Origin: Thermohalobaculum sp039180675
GTDB taxonomy: Bacteria > Pseudomonadota > Alphaproteobacteria > Rhodobacterales > Rhodobacteraceae
Assembly (NCBI GenBank): GCA_039180675.1
Contig: JBCDDC010000008.1
Location: 78,589 to 142,588 of the forward strand
Reading direction: 5' to 3'
DNA length: 64,000 nt
A program made the translations under genes and the position numbers. Positions 19,483-28,778 of this stretch are shown one piece after another. Positions within the stretch are counted from its first letter, which is position 1. Every line of letters starts with the position of its first letter. Below the pieces are notes generated by a model. That model ran no database searches. It worked only from the letters and a program-made list of their open reading frames with translations, and was not told where the DNA came from.

Positions 19483-22299
19483 ATGGGAAAGAAAATGCTC
19501 ATCGATGCCACCCATCCGGAGGAAACCCGGGTCGTGGTGGTGGACGGCAACAAGGTCGACGACTTCGACTTTGAGTCAATCAACAAACGCCAGCTAGCCG
19601 GAAACATCTACCTCGCAAAGGTGACCCGGGTCGAACCGTCGCTTCAGGCGGCTTTTGTCGACTACGGCGGCAACCGGCACGGGTTTCTGGCCTTTTCGGA
19701 GATCCACCCGGATTACTACCAAATCCCAGTAGCGGATCGAAAGGCGCTGCTTGAGGAAGAGGAGCGTGCCGCGCGCGAGGAGAGTGCCGACGAGAACGGC
19801 AATGGCGACGAAGCGCCTAAGAAAGCCAAACGCGCCCGACGCTCCCGCGGCGGGAAGAAGCCTGCCGCTGCGGCCGAGGCAGCGTCCGATGTCTCGGGTC
19901 TCGAGGTGATCACGGCCGAAGACGCGCCTGCGACCGACGGGTCAGAAACCCCGGACAGCCTGACCGTAATGGACGTGGCCGAGGCACCCGCCGAGGGCGA
20001 CGCTCCTGGGCCATCGGAAAGTGACCCGGATCCGGAGACGCGAGCCGAAGCCGATGATGCTTCGGAGGCTCCAGAACCCCCTGGAGAGGCGGGCACCGAC
20101 ACGCCACCGGACGAGCCGAAGACGATGGCGGAAGATGCTGGTCTCGAGGAGGACAAGGTTTCCGAGGAGCTCGAGGGCGACGGCGCCTCCAGAGGCGCCT
20201 CCCGCTCGGACAGCCCCGAGAAGTCGGCCGAGGATGAAACAAGCGACGCGTCCGATGGCGAGGCAGACGATGCCAAGAGTGACGCAGATGACCCTGCGGA
20301 TGCATCGGACGGCGCCAAGCAAAAGAAGGATAAGTCGGACGAGAAGCCCAAGAAGCGCGCCCGCAGAACCCGCAAGCGCCGCTCGGACAAAGACGACGGT
20401 GAGAACAGCGACACGGACGCCGAGGAAGAGGACATCGAATCGGTCGGCGCCGAAGACCTCCAGGAGGAAGTGGCCGCCTCGCGCGCCCGGCGCCGGCGCA
20501 ACTACAAGATCCAGGACGTGGTCAAGGTCCGCCAGATCATGCTGGTCCAGGTCGTGAAGGAAGAGCGCGGCAACAAAGGCGCGGCGCTCACCACCTATCT
20601 CAGCCTCGCAGGGCGCTATTGCGTTCTGATGCCGAACACCGCCCGCGGTGGCGGCATTTCGCGCAAGATCACGCAGGTCGGCGACCGCAAGCGCCTGCGC
20701 GAGATCGTCGACGAACTCGATGTGCCCAAGGGTATGGGCCTGATTGTTCGCACCGCCGGTGCGGAACGCACCCGCGCCGAGATCAAACGCGACTATGAAT
20801 TCCTCTGCCGCCAGTGGGAGCAGGTGCGCGACCTGACCATGAAATCCATAGCGCCGTGCCTGATCTACGAGGAAGGCTCGCTGATCAAACGCTCGATCCG
20901 GGATCTCTATTCGAAAGAGATCGACTCGATCTCCGTCGAAGGCGAAAACGGGTATCGTGAGGCGAAGGACTACATGAAAATGCTCATGCCGTCCCACGCC
21001 AAGAACGTTCAGCAATACACGGATCAGATCCCGCTCTTCATCCGTTATCAGGTGGAGAGCACGCTGAACGGGATGTTCTCCCCGACGGTCCAGCTCAAAT
21101 CGGGTGGCTATATTGTGATCGGCGTGACCGAAGCGCTGGTCGCGGTCGACGTGAACTCAGGCCGCGCGACCAAGCAGGGCTCGATCGAGGAGACGGCGCT
21201 TCAGACAAACCTCGAAGCCGCGGATGAGGTCGCCCGGCAGTGCCGCCTGCGCGACCTTGCCGGTCTTATCGTGATCGACTTCATCGATATGGAGGAGAAC
21301 CGCAACAACCGCGCGGTCGAGAAGCGGATGAAGGAGCGGCTGAAAACCGATCGCGCCCGCATCCAGATCGGCCGGATCTCATCTTTCGGACTGATGGAGA
21401 TGTCGCGCCAGCGGCTTCGGCCGGGCATGTTGGAAGTCACCACCTCACCCTGCCCCCAATGCCAGGGCACGGGCGTGATCAGGTCGGATGAGAACATGGC
21501 GCTGTCGATCCTGCGCGAGGTCGAGGAAGAGGGCGTGCGCGGCCGCTCCGCCGAGATCCAGGTAGCGGCCCCGATCGACGTGGCGAATTTCCTGCTCAAT
21601 CACAAACGCGCCCATATCTCGCAGATCGAGGCCCGCTACGGCGTCTCGATCCTGATCGTGGCCGATCCGAGCCTGACCAGCCCCGATTTCCGGATCGAGC
21701 GGTCGAAGCAGGCGACCCGGGCCATCGAAAAGGCGCCCGCCGCCGTCACGGCAGACTCTGTCGTCACCTCCGATGAGATCGAGGAGGAGGACGACACGGA
21801 AACCACACCCGATGACGACAGCGGCGAGAAGCGCGAAGGCCGCTCGCGCCGCAGGCGTGGCCGGCGCGGTGGCCGGAAACGGCGTTCTGTCGAGACCGGG
21901 GATGACAACGGGTCTTCCGAAGCGGACTCGGATGGATCATCCGAGGGTAGCTCAGACACCGACGAAGAGGACAAGCCGAAACGCTCCCGGCGGCGGCGTG
22001 GCAAACGCGGCAAGGATGATGCCTCCGCGGACGAGGAAGAGATTAAGGCTGCCGAAGAGGCCAGTGGCTCGGAAGTTCCTGAGCAGGCTGCGGAGACCAG
22101 CGACGATGCCGCGGTTCCAGAACCGGTGGCCGAGGCCCCTGCCGTGCAGGAGACTGAGGAGCCACCCGCCGAAGTCGTCGAGTTGAAGACGGAAGAAGCT
22201 GAAAGCCCGGAGCCAACCGCCAGCGAAGATGCTCCAACGCCCGGCGAAGAGGATAAGGACCGGCCCAAGCGAAGAGGCTGGTGGTCCTTCGGCGGCTGA
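19483..22299 (+). CDS. rne: Ribonuclease E
   Basis: 938-residue endoribonuclease and degradosome scaffold. It starts MGKKMLIDATHPEETRVVVVDGNK; ATG 19483 follows AAGGA. The S1 domain is split by a long acidic, low-complexity insert (about residues 85-335). The DNase I-like catalytic site has Asp in VAVDVNSGR (near residue 555) and in IVIDFIDMEENRNN (near 600). The Zn-link CPQCQGTG lies near residue 656. The C-terminal 200 residues alternate Arg-rich blocks (RSRRRRGRRGGRKRR) and acidic stretches, expected to bind RNA and partner proteins. The end is two bases from the convergent aminotransferase gene. Confidence 0.95.
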   Translation: MGKKMLIDATHPEETRVVVVDGNKVDDFDFESINKRQLAGNIYLAKVTRVEPSLQAAFVDYGGNRHGFLAFSEIHPDYYQIPVADRKALLEEEERAAREESADENGNGDEAPKKAKRARRSRGGKKPAAAAEAASDVSGLEVITAEDAPATDGSETPDSLTVMDVAEAPAEGDAPGPSESDPDPETRAEADDASEAPEPPGEAGTDTPPDEPKTMAEDAGLEEDKVSEELEGDGASRGASRSDSPEKSAEDETSDASDGEADDAKSDADDPADASDGAKQKKDKSDEKPKKRARRTRKRRSDKDDGENSDTDAEEEDIESVGAEDLQEEVAASRARRRRNYKIQDVVKVRQIMLVQVVKEERGNKGAALTTYLSLAGRYCVLMPNTARGGGISRKITQVGDRKRLREIVDELDVPKGMGLIVRTAGAERTRAEIKRDYEFLCRQWEQVRDLTMKSIAPCLIYEEGSLIKRSIRDLYSKEIDSISVEGENGYREAKDYMKMLMPSHAKNVQQYTDQIPLFIRYQVESTLNGMFSPTVQLKSGGYIVIGVTEALVAVDVNSGRATKQGSIEETALQTNLEAADEVARQCRLRDLAGLIVIDFIDMEENRNNRAVEKRMKERLKTDRARIQIGRISSFGLMEMSRQRLRPGMLEVTTSPCPQCQGTGVIRSDENMALSILREVEEEGVRGRSAEIQVAAPIDVANFLLNHKRAHISQIEARYGVSILIVADPSLTSPDFRIERSKQATRAIEKAPAAVTADSVVTSDEIEEEDDTETTPDDDSGEKREGRSRRRRGRRGGRKRRSVETGDDNGSSEADSDGSSEGSSDTDEEDKPKRSRRRRGKRGKDDASADEEEIKAAEEASGSEVPEQAAETSDDAAVPEPVAEAPAVQETEEPPAEVVELKTEEAESPEPTASEDAPTPGEEDKDRPKRRGWWSFGG

Positions 22300-22301
22300 C
22301 C

Positions 22302-23453
22302 TCAGCCCCCCAGCATGATCTGCATCCGACGCACGCCCTCCGCGATGAGCGGGGGGTTCTGCGCGTAGGAGAAGCGGATCGTTAGATCACCGCGATTCGG
22401 GTCGAAATCGAGCCCTGGCGTCGTCGCCACACCTGCCTCGTGCAACAGGCGCTGACAGAACGCTGTGGACGTATCACCCAGATCGCCGAGACCCGCATAG
22501 ACATAGAATGCCCCATCCGACGGTGCTACCGAGGTGAAACCGAGCCGTGGCAGGGTCTCCATCAACAGGCGGCGGTTCTCCGCATAGGCGTCGATATACG
22601 GGGCGACCTCGGCCATCCCCTCGGCGCTCATAGCGCCGACCGCCGCCACCTGGCTGGCATGCGCGGGGCAGATAAAGAGGTTCTGCGCCAGGTTCTGGCA
22701 TGTCCTCACCATCCGCTCGGGCACGATCATCCAGCCGATCCGCCACCCGGTCATCGACCAGTATTTCGAGAAGCTGTTGATGACGATCGCCTCATCGGTC
22801 AGCTCCAGAACCGAATGCGCAGGGGAGTCATAGGTCAGGCCGTGGTAGATCTCGTCTGAGATGAGGATCAGCCCCTCCGCCTCGCAATAGGCCTGCAGTT
22901 CAGCCAGCCTATCACGGTCGAGCATCGTGCCGGTCGGGTTCGACGGGCTCGCAATCAAAAGCCCGTTCAAGCGCCCGGCAGCACTCAACATCTCCGGCGT
23001 GGGCTGAAACCGGTCCTGGAGGGTGGCGGGTAGGCGGACCGGCTCGATCCCCAAGGTGCCCGCCACGTTGCGATAGCAGGGGTAGCCAGGATCGACCATG
23101 GCGAGCCGATCGCCCACCTCGAAGCAGGCGAGAAACGAGATGATAAAGCCCGCCGAAGACCCGGCCGTGGCGACCACGCGACCAGGGTCAATATTGAGCC
23201 CGTATCGGTCGTGATAGAGCTTCGCGATGTCCTGTCTCAGATCCGGGATGCCGAGCCCGCTGGTATATCCCAGCCCTTGTCCCCGGGCGATCGCATCTTC
23301 CAACGCCCGCGTCGCGGCTTTTGGTGCCGGATGAGAGGGCTCACCCACCTCCATATGGATAATATCCCGCCCTGCACGCTCCAGCGCCTGAGCCTCGGCC
23401 AGCACGTCCATGGCGTAGAAGGGCGGCGTTTCGCTGCGCTTGGAAAGATTCAC
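22302..23453 (-). CDS. PLP-dependent aminotransferase, class I/II
   Basis: 383-residue fold-type I aminotransferase. The cofactor-binding Lys is in SFSKYWSMTGWRIGW; SNPTGTMLD and SDEIYHGLTY give the Asn, Asp and Tyr that hold PLP; the substrate-carboxylate Arg is in LTIRFSYAQ near the C-terminus. The N-terminus MNLSKRSETPPFYAMDVL is typical of an aspartate/aromatic-type subgroup, but the exact amino acid cannot be read from sequence. It converges with rne and diverges from the M48 protease gene. Confidence 0.9.
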   Translation of the reverse strand: MNLSKRSETPPFYAMDVLAEAQALERAGRDIIHMEVGEPSHPAPKAATRALEDAIARGQGLGYTSGLGIPDLRQDIAKLYHDRYGLNIDPGRVVATAGSSAGFIISFLACFEVGDRLAMVDPGYPCYRNVAGTLGIEPVRLPATLQDRFQPTPEMLSAAGRLNGLLIASPSNPTGTMLDRDRLAELQAYCEAEGLILISDEIYHGLTYDSPAHSVLELTDEAIVINSFSKYWSMTGWRIGWMIVPERMVRTCQNLAQNLFICPAHASQVAAVGAMSAEGMAEVAPYIDAYAENRRLLMETLPRLGFTSVAPSDGAFYVYAGLGDLGDTSTAFCQRLLHEAGVATTPGLDFDPNRGDLTIRFSYAQNPPLIAEGVRRMQIMLGG

Positions 23454-23550
23454 GTCAAAGTTCCTTCTCGGATCGTCGGGAAGTCTCTATGCTCCCGTTC
23501 GGACCAAAAGTGAACAGGCACAACCCCTTGGCCGAGAGGAGCGCTGTCCG

Positions 23551-24864
23551 TTGATCAGGCTGATCCTCGCCTTTACTCTCAGCATAGCTGCAGCCCTGCC
23601 CGCCTCGGCGCAGGGTCTGATCCGCGATGCAGAGATCGAGGGCACGCTCAAAATGCTGTCGCTGCCGATCTACAAGGCTGCGGGTGTGAACCCCAACTCC
23701 ATCTCGATGTACATCGTCAATGACCGCTCGCTGAACGCCTTCGTCGCGGGCGGGCGAAATATCTTCATGAACACTGGCCTGATCATCGAGCTGGCGGAAC
23801 CGGCGGAACTGCAGGGTGTCATCGCACACGAGCTTGGGCACATCACGGGCGGCCACCTTGCCCGGCGCAATATAAAGCTGCGCAACGCGCAGGGACCCGC
23901 GCTTCTCGGGCTATTGGCTGGCATCGCCGTGGGAGCTGCCGGGGGTGGTGCCGCGGGCGCTGCAATCGCGGCAGGGAGCCAGGGCGCAGTGATACGTGAT
24001 GTGCTTCGCCATACCAGAAGCGAGGAGGCCTCCGCCGACCAGGCCGCGCTCACCTATCTCGACCGGGCGAATATCGACCCTTCGGGCCTGCAACGGGTGT
24101 TCGAGCGCTTTCGCGGCCAAGAGGTCTTCGCGGTCGGCAATATCGACCCCTACATCATCACTCACCCGCTCTCCAGCCAGCGGATGCAGCTGATCGAAAG
24201 GCGCGTGGACGAGATCGGCGTTGACGGCCGCGCCCCTCCGCCAGAACACACATACTGGCACTCACGGATGCGCGCGAAGCTAGATGGGTTCCTCAGCAAC
24301 CCCAAGCGGGTGCTCGAACGTCTCGAGGATGAACCGGAAGACGAGATGAGCCTCTATGCGAAGTCGGTCGCGCTGCACCGGATCCCGTCGCCGCGCGAAG
24401 CGGTCAACGCGATCGATCGGTTGATCGCGCTTCGCCCGAACGACCCCTATTACATCGAGTTAAAGGGTCAGATCCTGTTCGAATCCGGCCGGGCAACCGA
24501 AGCCGTACCCCTCTATCGCAGGGCTGTCGAACTCGCACCGAACCAGCCGCTTCTGAAAGCCGGGCTAGGCCGCGCCCTCCTCGCACTGAACGACCGGGTG
24601 GCCGACAGCGAGGCGCTGAACGTCCTGCAGGATGCGCGGCGCGCCGATATGGCGGACTCGGCCGCGCTCCGCGATCTCGCCACCGCCTATTCGCGGGCTG
24701 GCGATTACGGCATGGCCTCGCTCGCGACAGCCGAGCGCTTCGCACTGCAGGGTCGCACCGATGATGCGCTTTTGCAGGCGCGCCGGGCCTCGAGCATTCT
24801 GCCAGAAGGGTCACCCGGTTGGCTCAGAGCCCAGGATATCCTAAGTCTTGCTCCAGAAGAGTGA
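23551..24864 (+). CDS. BepA-like M48 metalloprotease with TPR domain
   Basis: 437 residues from TTG 23551, chosen because AGGAG lies nine bases upstream and the protein then starts with a clean signal peptide (IRLILAFTLSIAAALPASAQ). The zinc site is HELGH at His93-Glu94-His97, with the third ligand in the SEEASADQAA helix. The C-terminal 150 residues form tetratricopeptide-like helices (EAVPLYRRAVELAPNQPLLKAGLG). The architecture matches BepA/YfgC, a periplasmic protease-chaperone for outer-membrane protein quality control. The dsbA-like gene follows after 21 bases. Confidence 0.9.
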   Translation: MIRLILAFTLSIAAALPASAQGLIRDAEIEGTLKMLSLPIYKAAGVNPNSISMYIVNDRSLNAFVAGGRNIFMNTGLIIELAEPAELQGVIAHELGHITGGHLARRNIKLRNAQGPALLGLLAGIAVGAAGGGAAGAAIAAGSQGAVIRDVLRHTRSEEASADQAALTYLDRANIDPSGLQRVFERFRGQEVFAVGNIDPYIITHPLSSQRMQLIERRVDEIGVDGRAPPPEHTYWHSRMRAKLDGFLSNPKRVLERLEDEPEDEMSLYAKSVALHRIPSPREAVNAIDRLIALRPNDPYYIELKGQILFESGRATEAVPLYRRAVELAPNQPLLKAGLGRALLALNDRVADSEALNVLQDARRADMADSAALRDLATAYSRAGDYGMASLATAERFALQGRTDDALLQARRASSILPEGSPGWLRAQDILSLAPEE

Positions 24865-24885
24865 CTGATCTCGGAGAATGCGCAG

Positions 24886-25662
24886 ATGGTCCGCCTGATC
24901 TCACGAACGCTCCTCGGCCTCTTGGTCTTGGTGCCGGCTATTGCGGTTGCGCAAGGCACTGCGGGCCCCACGGATCTTGACGAAGCTGACCGGCAGAAAC
25001 TCAGGGCCGAAATCCGCGCCTACCTGCTCGAGAACCCCGAAGTCCTGGTCGAGGCGCTCGGAATTCTCGAAGACCGCCGTGCGCTGGAGGCCGAGGCGGC
25101 CGACAAGGCGCTGATCGCGGCCAATAAACAGAATATCTTCAATGACGGGCACTCTTTCGTCGGCGGGAATCCCGATGGTGATGTCACGCTCGTCGAATTC
25201 CTCGACTACCGCTGCGGCTTCTGCAAACAGGCGCACCCGCAGATCGTTGAGCTGCTTGAGGCGGATCCGAACGTTAGGCTGGTGGTGAAGGAATTCCCGA
25301 TCCTAGGCCCCGAGTCCGTTGCGGCGGGCCGCATGGCGATTGCGGCGGCTGCGATCGACAACGACCGGTACGAGGCGCTCAACGACGCGCTCATGAACTT
25401 CCCCAGCAACCTCACGGAGAGGGCGGCGTACCAAATCGCCGCATCGGTTGGGTACGACCCGCAGGCACTAAGGGCCGAGGCAGACAGCGATGCGACCACC
25501 GAGAAGCTCGAGGCTAACTACGAACTCGCCCGCGCCATGGGGCTCAACGGCACGCCAAGCTTCATCCTCGAGGACGAGATTATCCGCGGCCTTCTGCCCG
25601 CACCTCAGATGCAAGCCCTGATCGACGAGAAGCGCCGGGCAATCAAGTCACAGTCGAACTGA
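24886..25662 (+). CDS. DsbA-family thiol:disulfide oxidoreductase
   Basis: 258 residues. A signal peptide (residues 1-22, ending AIAVAQ) is followed by an N-terminal helical arm of about 60 residues. The thioredoxin fold has the redox motif Cys110-Gly-Phe-Cys113 in FLDYRCGFCKQAHP and the cis-proline loop GTPSFILEDE. This layout resembles Com1/ScsC-type DsbA-like proteins, whose N-terminal arm can drive oligomerisation. It follows the BepA-like protease closely, consistent with a shared role in envelope protein folding. Confidence 0.9.
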   Translation: MVRLISRTLLGLLVLVPAIAVAQGTAGPTDLDEADRQKLRAEIRAYLLENPEVLVEALGILEDRRALEAEAADKALIAANKQNIFNDGHSFVGGNPDGDVTLVEFLDYRCGFCKQAHPQIVELLEADPNVRLVVKEFPILGPESVAAGRMAIAAAAIDNDRYEALNDALMNFPSNLTERAAYQIAASVGYDPQALRAEADSDATTEKLEANYELARAMGLNGTPSFILEDEIIRGLLPAPQMQALIDEKRRAIKSQSN

Positions 25663-25773
25663 CCGCACGCAAGCTTTGACCTCCAACACAGTTTTCGCTA
25701 ACCCGGCTGCGAGGAGAGCGGCGCGCGGCCGCATCACATAAGGGAGCGTCCACCAAGGACGCCGGAAATCCAA

Positions 25774-26256
25774 ATGACCAAGAACAGTGAAGCGGACGTT
25801 GCCTTCATCAAAGCCCTGGCCGAAGTCCTGAACGCCTCCGACCTAACCGAGGTCGAGGTCACGCGGGAGTATGGTGAGGGACAAGGCCTCAATGTCCGCC
25901 TGTCGCGCGTCGCCCAAGCAGCAGTCGTGCCACAGCAGGCCGTTGCTGTGCCAGCTGCGCCGCCGCCTGCGCCCGTAGCCGCAACCTCGGAGGAGCCTGC
26001 GCAGCCAGCAGGACCAGATCTCACCGGGGCTCTGACCTCGCCCATGGTCGGCACCGCCTATCTGGCGCCTGAGCCTGATGCGCCCTCCTTTGTCTCTGTC
26101 GGCGATCAAGTCAACGAAGGTGACACTGTCCTGATCGTTGAAGCGATGAAGACCATGAACCAAATCCCGGCCCCGCGATCGGGCACCGTAAAACAGATCC
26201 TTGTCGCCAATGGTGAACCGGTCGAGTTCGGCGCCCCCCTTATGATCATCGCCTGA
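25774..26256 (+). CDS. accB: Biotin carboxyl carrier protein of acetyl-CoA carboxylase
   Basis: 160 residues. An N-terminal domain of about 45 residues is joined by an Ala/Pro linker (residues 48-80) to the biotinyl domain. The biotinylated Lys126 is in EAMKTMNQIPAP. It carries carboxybiotin between biotin carboxylase and carboxyltransferase in the first step of fatty-acid synthesis. accC follows after seven bases, so the two are an operon. An upstream gap of 111 bases probably holds the promoter. Confidence 0.96.
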   Translation: MTKNSEADVAFIKALAEVLNASDLTEVEVTREYGEGQGLNVRLSRVAQAAVVPQQAVAVPAAPPPAPVAATSEEPAQPAGPDLTGALTSPMVGTAYLAPEPDAPSFVSVGDQVNEGDTVLIVEAMKTMNQIPAPRSGTVKQILVANGEPVEFGAPLMIIA

Positions 26257-26263
26257 GGCGGAG

Positions 26264-27610
26264 ATGTTCGAGAAAATCCTGATCGCTAATCGCGGTGAAA
26301 TCGCGCTCCGGGTCATACGGGCCGCCCGCGAGATGGGGATTCAGAGCGTCGCGATCCACTCGACCGCCGATGCAGACGCAATGCATGTCCGCATGGCCGA
26401 TGAGAGCATCTGCGTCGGTCCACCAAGCTCCACCGAGAGCTATCTCAACCAGCCCGCCATCCTCAGCGCCTGCGAGATCGTCGGGGTAGACGCGGTCCAT
26501 CCCGGCTATGGCTTCTTGAGCGAGAACCAGAACTTCGCGCGGATCGTCGAGGCGCACAAGATCGCCTTCATCGGCCCGACCGCCGAGCATATCTCGATCA
26601 TGGGCGACAAGATCGCGGCCAAAGAGACGATGAGACGCCTCGGCGTGCCCTGCGTTCCGGGCTCGGATGGCGGTGTCGAAACCGTGCAGGACGCCTTGAA
26701 GGTTGCCGAGGAGATCGGTTACCCGGTTCTGGTCAAGGCGGCCTCCGGCGGTGGCGGGCGCGGCATGAAGGTCGCGCAAAGGGCCGATGATCTGCCGGTG
26801 GCTTTCGCATCCGCCAGGACCGAGGCAAAGGCGGCGTTCGGCGACGATACCGTCTATCTGGAAAAGTATCTCAACCTGCCCCGGCACATCGAGATCCAGG
26901 TGGTCGCTGACACCCACGGTAATGCGGTGCATCTGGGCGAGCGGGACTGCTCGCTCCAACGCCGACATCAGAAGGTGTTCGAAGAAGCGCCGTCGCCGAT
27001 CATCGATGCAGCGACCCGCGCGAAGATCGGACAGGTCTGCGCCGACGCGATCCGTGGCTTCGGCTATCGCGGCGTCGGCACCATCGAGTTCCTCTACGAA
27101 AATGGCGAATTCTACTTTATCGAGATGAACACGCGCCTGCAGGTCGAGCACCCCGTGACCGAGATGGTATACGGCGTCGATCTGGTGGTCGAGCAGATCC
27201 GCATTGCGGCGGGAATGCCGCTCTCCTTCAGCCAGGACGATCTGACCCCGCGCGGGCATGCCATCGAGTGCCGGATCAATGCCGAAAAACTCCCGGATTT
27301 CGCCCCTTGCCCGGGAAAGGTGACAGCCTATCACGCCCCTGGCGGGCTGGGCGTGCGGATGGATTCTGCACTCTACGCCGGCTACATGGTCCCGCCCTAC
27401 TATGACAGCCTGATCGGCAAGCTCATCGTCCACGGCGAGTCGCGCGATGCCTGCCTGCGCCGCCTCTCCCGCGCGCTTGGCGAATTGATCGTGGACGGGA
27501 TCGATACCAGCGTGCCGCTTTTCCACGCTCTATTGCAGGACCCCGATGTCCAACGCGGCGACTACAACATCCACTGGCTGGAGAAGTGGCTCAAACAGCG
27601 TGACTGGTAA
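26264..27610 (+). CDS. accC: Biotin carboxylase subunit of acetyl-CoA carboxylase
   Basis: 448 residues, normal length. It begins MFEKILIANRGEIALRVIRAAREMG. The ATP-grasp glycine loop is KAASGGGGRGMKV, and MNTRLQVEHPVTEMV carries the catalytic Glu and Arg. The C-terminal biotin-carboxylase domain has GHAIECRINAE. It carboxylates the biotin on AccB using ATP and bicarbonate. It is cotranscribed with accB, and aat follows 20 bases later. Confidence 0.97.
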   Translation: MFEKILIANRGEIALRVIRAAREMGIQSVAIHSTADADAMHVRMADESICVGPPSSTESYLNQPAILSACEIVGVDAVHPGYGFLSENQNFARIVEAHKIAFIGPTAEHISIMGDKIAAKETMRRLGVPCVPGSDGGVETVQDALKVAEEIGYPVLVKAASGGGGRGMKVAQRADDLPVAFASARTEAKAAFGDDTVYLEKYLNLPRHIEIQVVADTHGNAVHLGERDCSLQRRHQKVFEEAPSPIIDAATRAKIGQVCADAIRGFGYRGVGTIEFLYENGEFYFIEMNTRLQVEHPVTEMVYGVDLVVEQIRIAAGMPLSFSQDDLTPRGHAIECRINAEKLPDFAPCPGKVTAYHAPGGLGVRMDSALYAGYMVPPYYDSLIGKLIVHGESRDACLRRLSRALGELIVDGIDTSVPLFHALLQDPDVQRGDYNIHWLEKWLKQRDW

Positions 27611-27630
27611 TCCTGTGCTACCGTGCACCC

Positions 27631-28290
27631 ATGAAGGACACAGATTCGCCAGAGCTTGAGCTGACGGCCCACCTTCTGCTTAGGGCCTATCAGGTCGGTG
27701 TCTTCCCCATGGCGGAAAGCGGTGACAGCGCCGAGGTGCTCTGGGTCGATCCACGCACCCGCGGCATCCTCCCGCTCGACGGCTTTCACATCTCGCGGTC
27801 GCTGCGCAAACGGATGCGCCGCTGGGATTACATCGTCACCGTTGACCGGGTTTTCGACGAAGTGGTGCGCTGCTGCGCCGACCGGTCCGAGACCTGGATC
27901 AACCCGGCGATCACACGCCTCTACAGCGAACTGCACCGGATGGGCCGCGCGCATTCGCTCGAAATCTGGCGCGAGAACAGGCTCGTCGGCGGCCTCTACG
28001 GCGTCAGCCTGGGGTCTGCGTTCTTTGGCGAGAGCATGTTCTCACGCGAGACCGACATGTCGAAAATGGCGCTCGCGTATCTGGTTGCACGGCTCAGATA
28101 TGGCGGGTTCACGCTTCTCGACACGCAGTTCACGACCGACCACCTCCGCTCGCTCGGCGCGATCGAGATCTCGCGCGCGGAGTATCACGAGTTGTTGGAA
28201 AGCGCGCTTACCGAGAAGGCTGATTTCTACTCATTGGCCGAGGGCGTGCCGCCCGACGCAGCAATACAGCTCATCACCCAGACATCATAG
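27631..28290 (+). CDS. aat: Leucyl/phenylalanyl-tRNA-protein transferase
   Basis: 219-residue N-end-rule enzyme that adds Leu or Phe from charged tRNA to proteins starting with Arg or Lys, marking them for ClpAP. Diagnostic segments are AYQVGVFPMAESG, WVDPRTRGILPLDGFHISRSLRK, GGLYGVSLGSAFFGESMFSRE and LLDTQFTTDHLRSLGA. The last 64 bases overlap the 3' end of the DUF2155 gene on the other strand, an unusually long convergent overlap. It sits directly after accC. Confidence 0.95.
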   Translation: MKDTDSPELELTAHLLLRAYQVGVFPMAESGDSAEVLWVDPRTRGILPLDGFHISRSLRKRMRRWDYIVTVDRVFDEVVRCCADRSETWINPAITRLYSELHRMGRAHSLEIWRENRLVGGLYGVSLGSAFFGESMFSRETDMSKMALAYLVARLRYGGFTLLDTQFTTDHLRSLGAIEISRAEYHELLESALTEKADFYSLAEGVPPDAAIQLITQTS

Positions 28291-28778
28291 CGTGGGTGGT
28301 CAAGGGCGGAGAGCGCCGGACTTTCGGCGAACATCCAGCCAGAGAACACAGGCTCCTGATCCACGTCGCGGGCATCCCATATCTTGAGCAGAGAAATCGC
28401 CCCGCTTGCACCTTCCTCATCGCGGGTGCGGCAGCTTTCGACCCGCACGCGCAACCGGTCGAGGGTGACCTCGGTTCCCGAGGGGACATCGACGGTCTGG
28501 ATCACGCCGGTCATTTTGTCGAGCTGGCGCAACCGAGTGCCAGGCTGCTCCGCAGTCTCCTCACCCTCGATTGCCTTGGGAAGAAACGGCCCGAACCCGT
28601 CGCGGTAAGTCCGGAAGGGCGCCCGGATAAACCGTGACGAGCGTTCATCCTCCGCCTCTTCCTCAGCCTGCACATCCTCCTCTCCCGGTGGGGCCAGAGG
28701 CTGCTGATCAATGGTCTGGGCGGACGTAAATCCACCCGCGACACCGAGGAAAATCAGAAACGCCGCGAGCCGCTTCAT
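28227..28778 (-). CDS. DUF2155 domain-containing secreted protein
   Basis: 183 residues with a signal peptide ending near GGFTSAQ (residue 21) and an acidic linker (residues 30-50). The conserved C-terminal DUF2155 domain (LRQLDKMTGVIQTVDVPSGT, then RVRVESCRTRDEEG, then VFSGWMFAESPALSALDHPRYDVWVMSC) has two cysteines. Family members occur beside aat in alphaproteobacteria; function is unknown. The start overlaps the stop of the methyltransferase gene as ATGA. Its 3' end lies inside aat. Confidence 0.9.
   Translation of the reverse strand: MKRLAAFLIFLGVAGGFTSAQTIDQQPLAPPGEEDVQAEEEAEDERSSRFIRAPFRTYRDGFGPFLPKAIEGEETAEQPGTRLRQLDKMTGVIQTVDVPSGTEVTLDRLRVRVESCRTRDEEGASGAISLLKIWDARDVDQEPVFSGWMFAESPALSALDHPRYDVWVMSCIAASGGTPSANE

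Noticed and set aside
19716..21015. Two overlapping minus-strand frames inside rne
   Set aside because: They mirror the repetitive acidic insert; Ser/Arg-rich shadow with no ribosome site.
26246..27526. 426-codon minus-strand frame
   Set aside because: Antisense shadow of accC, which is complete and has all biotin carboxylase motifs.
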